Shown in pieces: positions 7,991 through 15,066 of a DNA stretch of 40,709 bases. Below the pieces are notes generated by a model, which saw only the letters and a program-made list of their open reading frames with translations, had not been told where the DNA came from and did no database searches. The stretch covers positions 1 through 40,709 of the forward strand of contig JAQVHY010000012.1 of NCBI GenBank assembly GCA_028695935.1, in the 5' to 3' direction. Position numbers and translations under genes: made by a program. Every line of letters begins with the position of its first letter. Positions within the stretch are counted from its first letter, which is position 1. This stretch comes from Desulfobacca sp. (GTDB lineage: Bacteria; Desulfobacterota; Desulfobaccia; Desulfobaccales; Desulfobaccaceae).

Positions 7991-8797
7991 TTATTGAATA
8001 AGCCGCTCGATCAACTTTTCCACCAGAAACAGGCTGGATTCCAGGTCCAGGTAAGATCCGATCTGGGTGTCAAACAGCATCTGCGCCTGCGCGCCGAAAC
8101 CCTCGGCGGCATCGGCTTCATAAAACATCAGCAGAATCGGCACCCGGGGCAGCGGCCAGAAGACCAGCGCCAGATCTGCGGCCGCGGTCTGGGAAGCTGG
8201 TTGGGCTCCCAGTGCTCGGGCCCGCTGCCGTAGTTCCTCGATTTTACCGCTAGCCCAGTCAGCCAGCTTCTGTTCTAAGCGGTTTAGGGTTTTGACCTTG
8301 GAGACCGAGTTGGGCAAGGCATTGAAGGCAATCCACTCCCCGGTCGGAGGCTGGTGGCCCTGGGACGCGATATAATTGTAAAGCAGGATGGCATCCCAGG
8401 GGTCTTCGGTTACTCCGGGGGGATACCGCACCTGATCTTTGAAAACCTGGAGCGGCTGACCGAAATAGTTAATGATTAAGTGAGGCCTGCCGTGGTCTGC
8501 GCCATAGGTCGCTCCTAATCCCGGAGCCAGGGCGGCGAAATCCAGGGGCGCGACCTTGTCGTGCAAGGCCTCGGCGGCAATCGCTACCGATTCCCGACGT
8601 CGGCCCACTCCGGCTTCCTGTTGATTTTTTATGGTTGGCGCCAGCTTTCGGGCCTGGGCCGATAAGTGGTGGCATTTTTCCAGGTCTTCGCCTTCCTTGA
8701 TCACCGCAGTGGCAAACGCCAGACAGGACTTATACCCGCAATCCCCACAATTATTCTGGGGCAGGACTTTATAAATATCCAGTACCGATAGTGCCAT
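7991..8797 (-). CDS. Fe-S domain plus DUF3786 protein
   Basis: Residues 1-45 form an Fe-S domain like the one at the N-terminus of corrinoid/Fe-S and Rnf-type proteins: NNCGDCGYKSC gives Cys17, Cys20 and Cys25, and Cys42 completes a four-cysteine site for a [4Fe-4S] cluster. The remaining 220 residues match DUF3786, with YFGQPLQV, PWDAILLYNYIA, GEWIAFNALPNS and VLFMFYEAD-like segments (here PILLMFYEADAAEGFGA). The family is common in sulfate reducers and acetogens, and its function is unknown. It is 17 bases downstream of the universal stress protein gene, so the two are probably co-transcribed. No strong ribosome site precedes the ATG, in line with coupling. Confidence 0.82.
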   Translation of the reverse strand: MALSVLDIYKVLPQNNCGDCGYKSCLAFATAVIKEGEDLEKCHHLSAQARKLAPTIKNQQEAGVGRRRESVAIAAEALHDKVAPLDFAALAPGLGATYGADHGRPHLIINYFGQPLQVFKDQVRYPPGVTEDPWDAILLYNYIASQGHQPPTGEWIAFNALPNSVSKVKTLNRLEQKLADWASGKIEELRQRARALGAQPASQTAAADLALVFWPLPRVPILLMFYEADAAEGFGAQAQMLFDTQIGSYLDLESSLFLVEKLIERLIQ

Positions 8798-8814
8798 AGT
8801 GCCGCGCGCCGAGG

Positions 8815-9657
8815 TTAATGATTGCAGATCAGAAAGGCCAGGGGCAGATCGTGGAGGATGTTTTCCGTAGTCGTCCCTAATAAGATGTCTTTCAGGCGAT
8901 GGTGACCCTGCGCTCCCAGAGCTATCAGGCCGAATTGTTGCTGGCGGCTCAACTCCAGGATGACTGCTTCGGGTTTTCCATCCCGGTCCTCCAGGCTGAC
9001 CTTTAGCCCATAAGGCTGCAGGTAGGTTTGGGCTTCCTGCAAGCGACTGGCGTTGGTCTCCGGATCGCCTACCGACAGGATGGTGAGCGCCGCGCCAGTC
9101 AGAGCCGCTAAATGAGCCACCTGTCGTAACCCACAGTTGGCCGCGGGACTGCCATCATACGCCAACAGATAAGGACCGTTCAGCGGCGAGGCAGCCTCTA
9201 CCGAAGGTAGCAACACCGGGGCCCAAGATTTTTTCAGGACCCGGCGGGTAGTATCGCTTAACCGCCAGCTTGCTGATTCGGGGGCGCGGATACCTCGACC
9301 CATGACCAACAGATCGGCAGTGCGGGCCGCCCTCACCAACTGCTCTACGACATCTCCCCGGACTACTTCCAGGCCCGGAGTTTCGTTGACCAACCGGGAG
9401 AACCAGGCGGCCACCCGTTCGGCGGTACGTTCCTGTTCGGCTTCGATCTCGGCGATCAGGGCCGGATCCAGCAGCGGCGGTGATTCCGCTCCCATCTCCA
9501 GCCCGGTCGGCCAGGCGACAATCTCCGGGCCTAGTAACCTTTTTACCAATAGCCCCCGGACCCGACCAGAGCTTAGACCAGCCAAGGAGACCGCCAATTG
9601 CAGACTCTGCTCGGTTTCGGTCCCGCCATCGCAACACACCAGGATATTTTTTAACAT
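8815..9657 (-). CDS. Tandem universal stress protein (two UspA domains)
   Basis: Two UspA domains lie in tandem in 280 residues. The first (about 1-150) starts MLKNILVCCDGGTETEQS and has LLVMGRG; the second (about 163-280) starts YLLAYDGSPAAN and has LIALGAQGHHRLKDILLG. In the second domain the G-x2-G-x9-G-(S/T) nucleotide-binding signature is close to canonical (GAQGHHRLKDILLGTT), suggesting ATP binding. The first domain is degenerate at this site (GRGIRAPESASWRLSDTT). GGGGAG precedes the ATG. These proteins are usually induced by starvation or stress; here it leads a two-gene unit with the Fe-S/DUF3786 gene. Confidence 0.93.
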   Translation of the reverse strand: MLKNILVCCDGGTETEQSLQLAVSLAGLSSGRVRGLLVKRLLGPEIVAWPTGLEMGAESPPLLDPALIAEIEAEQERTAERVAAWFSRLVNETPGLEVVRGDVVEQLVRAARTADLLVMGRGIRAPESASWRLSDTTRRVLKKSWAPVLLPSVEAASPLNGPYLLAYDGSPAANCGLRQVAHLAALTGAALTILSVGDPETNASRLQEAQTYLQPYGLKVSLEDRDGKPEAVILELSRQQQFGLIALGAQGHHRLKDILLGTTTENILHDLPLAFLICNH

Positions 9658-9751
9658 ACTCGCTCCCCTAATGGCCGCCTCGCCAGCCTAAATTGGAGTT
9701 GATTAGAGCTGATGATAACCACATGGCCTGATGATAACCTGGAAAATGGGC

Positions 9752-9780
9752 TTGACAGATGCCGGTAATTTCCCTAAATT
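9752..9780 (+). promoter_or_regulatory. Sigma-70 promoter of tRNA-Glu
   Basis: A perfect TTGACA (9752-9757) is followed by a 17-base spacer and TAAATT (9775-9780). The expected start is about 5 bases before the first tRNA base, which is usual for a tRNA gene. Confidence 0.8.
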
Positions 9781-9791
9781 TAGATCTACAT

Positions 9792-9867
9792 GGTCCCATC
9801 GTCTAGTGGCCTAGGATACTGCCCTCTCACGGCAGAGACACGGGTTCGAGTCCCGTTGGGACTACCA
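9792..9867 (+). tRNA. tRNA-Glu (anticodon CTC)
   Basis: The 76-base gene folds as a standard cloverleaf and includes an encoded CCA. The acceptor arm GGTCCCA (9792-9798) pairs with TGGGACT, with one G-T pair. The anticodon stem CTGCC/GGCAG flanks a loop with CTC at 9826-9828, reading GAG. The T arm is CGGGTTCGAGTCCCG. The 3' side is followed by decayed mobile DNA, consistent with past use of this tRNA as an integration site. Confidence 0.97.
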
Positions 9868-10182
9868 TTATACAACATATAAAATCAATATGATAGCTTT
9901 TAATCAACCCTTCTTTTTTGTATCCCCAATCTGTCCCCAGCCGTCCCCAAACTAATCGGAATTTTCTAATACCTCAGCGACCTCTCATGCAGTCCTCCGC
10001 ATTAAATTGATCTTGGCCAAGATAGCGGCCACAAGGGGGAGCAACTGCGCCGTCAACCGGGTGATGAGAACCGAGGCTTTAGAAATTGCTCCCGGACAAT
10101 CCGTGTATTAAACTATTCAGAGAGGGGGATGAGGTATAATCAAACAATGGGGCGGGTAGATCTGGTCGTGGAACAGTTATAG
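9868..10182. other. Gene-free stretch 3' of tRNA-Glu with G-rich tandem motif
   Basis: No intact gene is seen. On the minus strand at 9904-9951 there are three GGGGA blocks at 10-11 base steps, which encode a 15-codon tail (FGDGWGQIGDTKKKG, then stop) directly beside the tRNA. It could be the last trace of an integrase C-terminus, or just a G-rich repeat. The rest shows nothing recognisable. Confidence 0.35.
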
Positions 10183-10335
10183 TTAAACGACATTGCAACC
10201 TAGCATTTGGGGCGTACACCTCTTTAACACCTCAGAGGGGATTTTAGATAGGGAGGCAATGAAGCCCCGAAAGAAAAACTTTAGGTTTTCCAGGGCCTTC
10301 CAACACCAGCTATAAGACAAGACGCTCTTTGCCCA
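10183..10335 (-). pseudogene. Possible degraded transposase C-terminus
   Basis: A minus-strand frame ending at 10183 encodes about 40 residues ending in SEVLKRCTPQMLGCNVV. The ending LGCNVV and the preceding basic helix resemble C-termini of DDE-type transposases, but I cannot name the family. Upstream of about 10335 this frame runs antisense to the IS110 remnant, so any original gene is cut there. It could also be chance coding. Confidence 0.25.
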
Positions 10336-10728
10336 GGCGAGAAGGCCCGGGTGGCCAACCGCCTGCAGCAGGTGCTGGAAGACGCCAACATCAAGTTGGG
10401 CACCGTGGCCACTGACATCCTGGGGGCCTCGGGCCGGGATCTGCTGCGGGCCCTGATCGCCGGCGCAACCGACCCCGAGCGCATCGCGGACTTGGCCCGA
10501 CGGCAGTTGCGCAACAAGCTGCCGGAACTGCGCCTGGCCCTGGAAGGCCGGGTCACGGAGCACCACCGCTTCTTGTTGGCAGTTATCTACCATATGCTAA
10601 CCCGTGACTCCAGCTTCAAAGACCTGGGCGGCGACTACTTCGAGAAACTCAACGCCAAGCGCCTGTTGCCTCACCTCGTTAAACGCATCAGCAACTTGGG
10701 ATACCAGGTGACCCTTGAGGCCGCCTGA
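10333..10728 (+). pseudogene. IS110-family transposase remnant with internal deletion
   Basis: The frame encodes pieces of an IS110-type transposase. Residues up to about EHHRFLL (near 10575) match the linker region following the DEDD catalytic domain (VLEDANIKLGTVATDILG, DPERIADLARRQLRNKLPEL, LEGRVTEHH). The frame then jumps to the extreme C-terminus (HMLTRDSSFKDLGGDYFEKLN, LVKRISNLGYQVTLEAA). The N-terminal DEDD nuclease domain is absent, and so is the Transposase_20 domain, which carries the catalytic serine in this family and normally lies between these parts. The deletion joint near 10575-10595 keeps the frame open. The product cannot be an active transposase. No IS end or bridge-RNA region was identified. 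Confidence 0.8.
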
Positions 10729-10820
10729 CGAACTTTTCAAGACAGCCAGACAGTAACTTTAATTCCGGAATTTAATTTCCAGCTAAGATGAGGCTGATGC
10801 TATAGCCATAATGCAGTATT

Positions 10821-10847
10821 AAAAAATCTTTACTGGTGTAGCACCAG
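10821..10847 (-). terminator. Weak terminator-like hairpin after the TIM-barrel gene
   Basis: On the minus strand CTGGTG-CTA-CACCAG (10847-10833) forms a 6-bp hairpin, followed 6 bases later by a run of six T (10826-10821). The stem is short and the T run is displaced, so this is only a candidate end for the tusA-to-TIM-barrel operon, which stops about 95 bases upstream. Confidence 0.35.
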
Positions 10848-10941
10848 GTCAGTTGCCATAACCAAGCAGCCTTATAGCTGGGAAATTGACAACAGAAAGA
10901 GGCACAAACGGGTGATGATCATGGTGATTATCTTAAAATGG

Positions 10942-11736
10942 CTAGTCGTTATTGAAAAAATCTCGTACAACGCTAAGAGTATCCAGCAATGCTTTTTCTT
11001 CTCGTAGCTCCAAGACCCACCAGTCACACAAGGGAAGCTCGCTTAAGAGATGCAGACGATCCTTAATATCTGCCAGGGTTTTCGGAGGTATATGCCCGTT
11101 TTCATTCTCTTCGTGATAGATATGGGCATTTAAGAAACGTTCCCGCTGTGGAAAAACAAAATCTTCTACCTCATAATACCCACTCATAATGGACGGACTT
11201 ACCCGGGCATGGCCGATATCCAAGGTGGCCCAGCATCCCGATTTTCGAATAAGCTTTTCAAACAGTTCCGGTCGGCTGGTCCAACCCCAGGCCAGGTTTT
11301 CCAGACAAAGCCGTAATCTGATGTTATTAGCAAAGCGGACCAAATCGGCCAAAGCTATAATGGTACTATCCCAGGAAAGATCAATGGTTGAATCCCGGCC
11401 CAGGCCCACATGGATAGTGAGATACCGTCCTCTCAGCTTGGAGACCAGACGGCAGACATCATAAAAGATCTGCCTGGCTTTCCTGGCTTCTTCAGCATCA
11501 CCATCTCCCAGGTCCGTTTTACTGAAAGCACAGTGATAGCGGACCTCTAAAGGATAAAGGCCGGCAATGCCCTTGACCAGATCAGTTAGTTGGGACCGGG
11601 TCTGAGGCATACTTGGCGAGGTAAAGGTCCAGTCTATCCCAGCAAATCCATATTCCAGGGCAAACTGTCGCAGCTCTTTGAAGTTGGGGATAAAGTTGCA
11701 GCAGGCCAGCTTAGGACGACTCATGGGATTAGTCAT
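10942..11736 (-). CDS. TIM-barrel protein, sugar phosphate isomerase/epimerase (xylose isomerase-like) family
   Basis: The 264-residue protein has the layout of the AP endonuclease 2/xylose isomerase-like TIM barrel: GFAGIDWTF early, LTIHVGLGRD near 105, LCLENLAWGW near 145, TLDIGHARVS near 170, FLNAHIYHEENENGHIPP near 200 and WWVLELRE near the end. Conserved Glu, Asp and His residues in these strands normally bind a divalent metal. Members isomerise or epimerise sugars or inositols, or cleave DNA; the substrate here cannot be told. The ATG overlaps the stop of the DUF1858 gene (ATGA), so translation is coupled. It is the last gene of a six-gene minus-strand operon. Confidence 0.83.
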   Translation of the reverse strand: MTNPMSRPKLACCNFIPNFKELRQFALEYGFAGIDWTFTSPSMPQTRSQLTDLVKGIAGLYPLEVRYHCAFSKTDLGDGDAEEARKARQIFYDVCRLVSKLRGRYLTIHVGLGRDSTIDLSWDSTIIALADLVRFANNIRLRLCLENLAWGWTSRPELFEKLIRKSGCWATLDIGHARVSPSIMSGYYEVEDFVFPQRERFLNAHIYHEENENGHIPPKTLADIKDRLHLLSELPLCDWWVLELREEKALLDTLSVVRDFFNND

Positions 11737-11969
11737 TTATTTGTTTCACAGCTGATATTGATAACCGACTCTAACTCGGCCAGCAGCTGCTCGAGGTTCA
11801 ACCGGTAATTTTGGGCCACCTCCGCGAGGGAGTCAAACAGGGCCTGGCAACAGAGGCACACGCCGGCTGCCTGGTCATATTTGCGGAAAACCTGCTCGGT
11901 CCGCCGGTTTAGACTGATAACTTCCAAGATGGTCATCTCTGGACGGATTTGGCTCTTTTGCATGGACAT
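11733..11969 (-). CDS. DUF1858-like small cysteine protein
   Basis: The 78-residue protein resembles DUF1858, short domains near hybrid-cluster and redox proteins in anaerobes. MTILEVISLNRRTEQVFRKY matches the family's opening, and LAEVAQNYRLNLEQLLAELE its ending. The usual cysteine pair appears as CLCC (Cys38, Cys40, Cys41) in place of the common GCxGC. A ligand-binding or redox role is plausible but unproven. It lies 16 bases after the 38-codon ORF and overlaps the TIM-barrel gene by 4 bases. A start at 11963 is also possible. Confidence 0.7.
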   Translation of the reverse strand: MSMQKSQIRPEMTILEVISLNRRTEQVFRKYDQAAGVCLCCQALFDSLAEVAQNYRLNLEQLLAELESVINISCETNK

Positions 11970-11985
11970 AACCTAGTATTTTCGG

Positions 11986-12102
11986 TTAGGCAGAGAGAAT
12001 TTTTTCCATGGCCTGAGTAAGGTGGTGAATGATCTCCAGAACCTGGGAGGCCGGGCTGGGCTGGGCAATCTCTCGGAAACGTTTAAAAAAAGGGTTAAAC
12101 AT
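11986..12102 (-). CDS. Small ORF of 38 codons, unknown function
   Basis: I read MFNPFFKRFREIAQPSPASQ at the start, continuing to a helical tail that ends AMEKILSA. The ATG overlaps the last codons and stop of the nucleotidyltransferase gene (8-base overlap, ATGTTTAA), and the stop is 16 bases before the DUF1858 gene. This tight fit in an operon argues that it is translated. The sequence is an amphipathic helix with no cysteine or known motif. I do not recognise a family. Confidence 0.5.
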   Translation of the reverse strand: MFNPFFKRFREIAQPSPASQVLEIIHHLTQAMEKILSA

Positions 12103-12652
12103 TTGTCAGCTTCTTTATCTGCTCAATGAGTCCCAGGTTTTTCATCACTTGGGTTACGGCCAGTGGGACTAGATGCTCCCAGGGCTGGTCCAGAGCAATA
12201 TACCGGCGAATTTCCGTGGACCTAAGGCCTTTCTCGGCTTTTGGTTTACGCCACAAGACCTCAGTTTGAAGACCTAAGGATTTAAACTGCTGTAGCTTCT
12301 TTTCCCCCCAGGGGTCGTAAATGGTCAAGAAGAAGGTGGCATCCAAGGGAACATAATACCGGTAGAGTTCGGGAAAATTGATGGGAAATGGCACTACCGA
12401 ATAATCACCCTGGCCAAATCCTTGTTCTCCCAGTGCCGCTTTAACTAGCTGGTAACGCTCGTAATAAGTCAGGGGGTTGCACTCTGGACTGCTTCGGTGG
12501 GGATCAGCGGCATCATATTTGGTCAGGGTGGGATCGGGGTTGGTAATGGCCACGACCAGATGCTGGCAACGCCCCTTGGCAGCCAAGAGGTATTTAAGGT
12601 GGTCATGGTGCAATACCTGAAAGCGACCGTGGGCGACTCCGTTAGCAATCAT
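12095..12652 (-). CDS. NadM-like nucleotidyltransferase (NMN adenylyltransferase-related)
   Basis: The 185-residue protein has the two hallmark motifs of HxGH nucleotidyltransferases. GRFQVLHHDHLKYL at 9-22 is the GRFQPxHxGH motif of archaeal-type NMN adenylyltransferase, but with Asp in place of Gly (HHDH, His15 and His18). GLRSTEIRR near 142-150 is the ISTTxxR-type motif. The fold transfers a nucleotidyl group from an NTP to a phosphate: NMN in NadM, other phosphates in relatives. The start at 12652 has AAAGGGA upstream; a start at 12688 would add residues outside the family. It follows the phosphoglycerate mutase-like gene by 43 bases. The substrate could be NMN or something made by its operon partners. 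Confidence 0.82.
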   Translation of the reverse strand: MIANGVAHGRFQVLHHDHLKYLLAAKGRCQHLVVAITNPDPTLTKYDAADPHRSSPECNPLTYYERYQLVKAALGEQGFGQGDYSVVPFPINFPELYRYYVPLDATFFLTIYDPWGEKKLQQFKSLGLQTEVLWRKPKAEKGLRSTEIRRYIALDQPWEHLVPLAVTQVMKNLGLIEQIKKLTNV

Positions 12653-12695
12653 ATTGTTTCCCTTTAATAACCATTCTGTCCATAACATCCACTAA

Positions 12696-14033
12696 TCACT
12701 TAATTTTTAAGGGCTTATATTTGCCCGGAAAGTAGGGTTGGTCAATGGGGGAGTCCATAAGACCGAAAAGTTTCCCCCGATCAAGAAAATTTAAAATCAA
12801 GTACATCAGTTCCTTTCCTCTCACCAAGGCCAGAGCGCCATGGGCGCAGCTTATTTCATTGAACTGTTGGACATCATCCCGGCGGGTATATTTCCCGAGC
12901 ATAGTAAGTGGGACGGTTTCTCCAGAGTGAATCATTTCCCCGGCGCTATTGGTAGAATGATCGGCAGTTATAACCAGAAGTATATCCTGGTCAGTAATGA
13001 TCTCGTCTAGGGCGTAAGCAAAGGCGCGATCAATCGATTCTATAACAGACTTTTTTATTTGCGGATCCTTAGTGTGGGAGGCCTCGTCGGTGGCCTTGGT
13101 ATGGACGAAGATAAAATCAAAATCTGCTGCTGCTTTTGCCAGCTTCAACCTTTCCAGGAGGTCTGCCCCCGGACTGCCGGTGTCCTTTACCATCTGAGTA
13201 GCCATACCAAGATGGCGGCTTAAGCCCTGGTAGAGAGCGCCCGAGGAAATGGCTAGAGCCCGAAGTCCCCATTTTTCTCCGAAGGACTGGACTGATTTCA
13301 TCTGACCGGGGCGCTGCGTGCCCACCGCGTTGATTGGTGCTTGCCCGGCTTCTTTCCTCCTTTTATTGATCGGATGGTGTGAGAGCCGTTGATAGCACCA
13401 TGTTAGATAACTATTTAAAATTCTGGCGGTTCGACCGGCGCTCTCATCATGTTGGTTGCTTTCCCAAGGAACAACCTCCATCAACGGGCGTCCTTCGTAA
13501 ATCGGGTTAGAGTCGGTTAGGGCGGCCGAAATCTCACCTCTGATCAGCACCAAGCCCCTGATTCCCTTCGTAGGGATAAATTCTATTTCTACCCCGTCCT
13601 GGCTAAAATTTCTGATTTCGTTTTGTAATTCCAGGCAGGATTTTTGGTCTAGCTCGGGATTTTCTACCTCCAAGACCAACATTTTATCCATTTCTTTGAC
13701 GGAAAATATTCTGGCCAGCAGCGCCACTTCATTGTTTTGCAGGCGAATATTGTCTCCCCGAGCTTCAATATAGCCCCGGCCGGGGAATTCATGAAGGTCA
13801 TAACCAAACATGAGGAAATGGGCAATTTCACTCGGCATGGCCACACCCTGCAGCCAGGAATGATAGAGGCCGTTCATCCCCAGCGCCGCCAGGCGGTCAA
13901 GGTTGGGGGTCTGCGCTACCTCTAAAGGCGTTTGCCCTTTAAAGACCGCATGTCCTCTGTCTCCCAGTCCGTCCAGAATTACCAATATACATTTCATTTT
14001 ATTTGTCGGGAAAGCCGATAATTTTTTTAACAT
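12696..14033 (-). CDS. apgM: Cofactor-independent phosphoglycerate mutase, archaeal (ApgM) type
   Basis: The 445-residue protein belongs to the alkaline phosphatase superfamily and matches archaeal-type phosphoglycerate mutase. It has ILVILDGLGDRG (metal ligands), TPNLDRLAALG, MPSEIAHFLMFGYD (holding the phosphorylated Ser), EFPGRGYIEARGD, FVHTKATDEASHTKDP, and ITADHSTNSAGEMIHSGE near the C-terminus. The family interconverts 3- and 2-phosphoglycerate using two Mn ions; members outside archaea may act on other phosphates. ATG 14033 has AAAGGG 8 bases upstream, while homologues start nearer the ATG at 13997; both are possible. The position between TusA-like and nucleotidyltransferase genes, away from glycolytic genes, suggests a dedicated phosphomutase, which is my inference. 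Confidence 0.83.
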   Translation of the reverse strand: MLKKLSAFPTNKMKCILVILDGLGDRGHAVFKGQTPLEVAQTPNLDRLAALGMNGLYHSWLQGVAMPSEIAHFLMFGYDLHEFPGRGYIEARGDNIRLQNNEVALLARIFSVKEMDKMLVLEVENPELDQKSCLELQNEIRNFSQDGVEIEFIPTKGIRGLVLIRGEISAALTDSNPIYEGRPLMEVVPWESNQHDESAGRTARILNSYLTWCYQRLSHHPINKRRKEAGQAPINAVGTQRPGQMKSVQSFGEKWGLRALAISSGALYQGLSRHLGMATQMVKDTGSPGADLLERLKLAKAAADFDFIFVHTKATDEASHTKDPQIKKSVIESIDRAFAYALDEIITDQDILLVITADHSTNSAGEMIHSGETVPLTMLGKYTRRDDVQQFNEISCAHGALALVRGKELMYLILNFLDRGKLFGLMDSPIDQPYFPGKYKPLKIK

Positions 14034-14092
14034 GATTTTGGCCCTTTGAAATCAAGGGTATGTTCGATCCCTGAAATCCTCGAGCGCCAGAA

Positions 14093-14311
14093 TTAGTCTT
14101 TCTGCAAGCTGAGCCGGGATTCCAGACCTTCCTGGTGCATCTCAGTCAACTGCCAACCCTGGCTGGCTGCGGCCCGAATGACGTTCTCCTTGGAAGTATC
14201 GGTATCCACCAGGACCATAATTTGCCCCTTATTCAGCTTCTTAATCGCTTGTAAGGTCAGCAGCACCGGCTGGGGGCAGGACAGCCCCCGGGTGTCGATC
14301 ATGGTGCCCAT
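14093..14311 (-). CDS. TusA/SirA-family sulfur carrier protein
   Basis: The 72-residue protein has the TusA fold signature: MIDTRGLSCPQPVLLTLQAI, with the CPxP motif at Cys12-Pro15, and a C-terminal half with DTSKENVIRAAASQGW. The cysteine carries a persulfide in characterised members, passing sulfur to tRNA thiolation, molybdenum cofactor or sulfur-oxidation enzymes. AGAGGTGAT precedes ATG 14311. It leads the minus-strand operon (apgM-like, NadM-like, small ORF, DUF1858, TIM barrel), 59 bases ahead of the next gene. No thiolation or Moco gene is nearby, so its partner is unknown. Confidence 0.9.
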   Translation of the reverse strand: MGTMIDTRGLSCPQPVLLTLQAIKKLNKGQIMVLVDTDTSKENVIRAAASQGWQLTEMHQEGLESRLSLQKD

Positions 14312-14398
14312 AATATCACCTCTCAATCTAACTTAATGCGCATGGTGGGTAGTGTAAATTAAATTGTGTAAATTGCTAACTATTAGAAAAAAGGGTAG

Positions 14399-14458
14399 AA
14401 AAAAGGCGTATCTCCCATAGACTGGGTTGTGGAAAACTAACCAGAAAGGAGATACGCC
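14399..14458 (-). terminator. Rho-independent terminator after the prepilin peptidase remnant
   Basis: On the minus strand GGCGTATCTCC (14458-14448) and GGAGATACGCC (14415-14405) form a perfect 11-bp stem with a 32-base loop, followed directly by six T (14404-14399). The stop codon of the remnant lies in the loop. It should block read-through into the tusA operon. The loop is longer than usual for a terminator. Confidence 0.6.
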
Positions 14459-15066
14459 CAGGACCCCAACGCCAAAAACGGCCCATAAGGCAGGGAGACG
14501 GTACGCCACTGCCCCTGAGCCTCGGAGCCCTTTGCCAGGACATAAATCAGTCCGGTCAGAACCCCCAGGCTGAGCCTATCAAGATGACCAGCGGCAGCGC
14601 CCCCACTCCCAGAAAGGCCCCGATCATGCCCATCAGCTTTACGTCGCCTCCACCCAGACCATGCCGGTCCGTCAGTTTCTGATAGAGCCATCCGATGCCG
14701 TAAAATAAGACCGCGGCCACCCAAGGCCCCGGCCAGGGCTTCACCAGGTGACAGGTGGGGCGACACCAAAGACAAAAAAATTCCCAAGATAATGCCGGGG
14801 ATGGTAATCACGTCGGGTAGAAGCCGGTGCTCCAGGTCAATGACGGTTAAAGCCAGCAGCGCCAAGCAAAACGGGCCGTAGGCAATGAGGAGAAGCTTGT
14901 CGGGGAAGGTGCGCCACAAGGCCAGGGTCATCAGCCCCCCCGCCAACTCCACCATCGGATAACGCCGGGAGATGGCGGCGCCGCTAGGGCTAAAGCTCTC
15001 ACTTCCGCGAGAATACGGCCAGCTTTCACCTGCCTTATTATCACCGCCATGGTTTGCACCTCTCAA
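14437..15066 (-). pseudogene. Prepilin peptidase (A24 family), truncated and twice frameshifted
   Basis: Pieces of a type IV prepilin peptidase are spread over two frames. In the first frame, GAAISRRYPMVELAGG and VIDLEHRLLPDVITIPG hold the first catalytic Asp. Around 14710-14722 the reading must shift into the frame that gives AAVLFYGIGWLYQKLTDRHG and GLGGGDVKLMGMIGAFLG with the second catalytic Asp. Near a run of five G (14562-14566) it must shift back to reach GVLTGLIYVLAKG and the C-terminus. The N-terminal methylase-like domain and its cysteine motifs are absent: SFSPSG stands where family members have a Cys-containing segment. The protein would be non-functional unless both shifts are sequencing errors, and the N-terminal loss remains even then. 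Confidence 0.8.

Noticed and set aside
5005-14440. Shared motif CTGGGTTGT(A/G)GAAAA near 5005 and 14422
   Set aside because: Fourteen of fifteen bases agree, but in 40 kb several such pairs are expected by chance, and the flanks do not extend the match.
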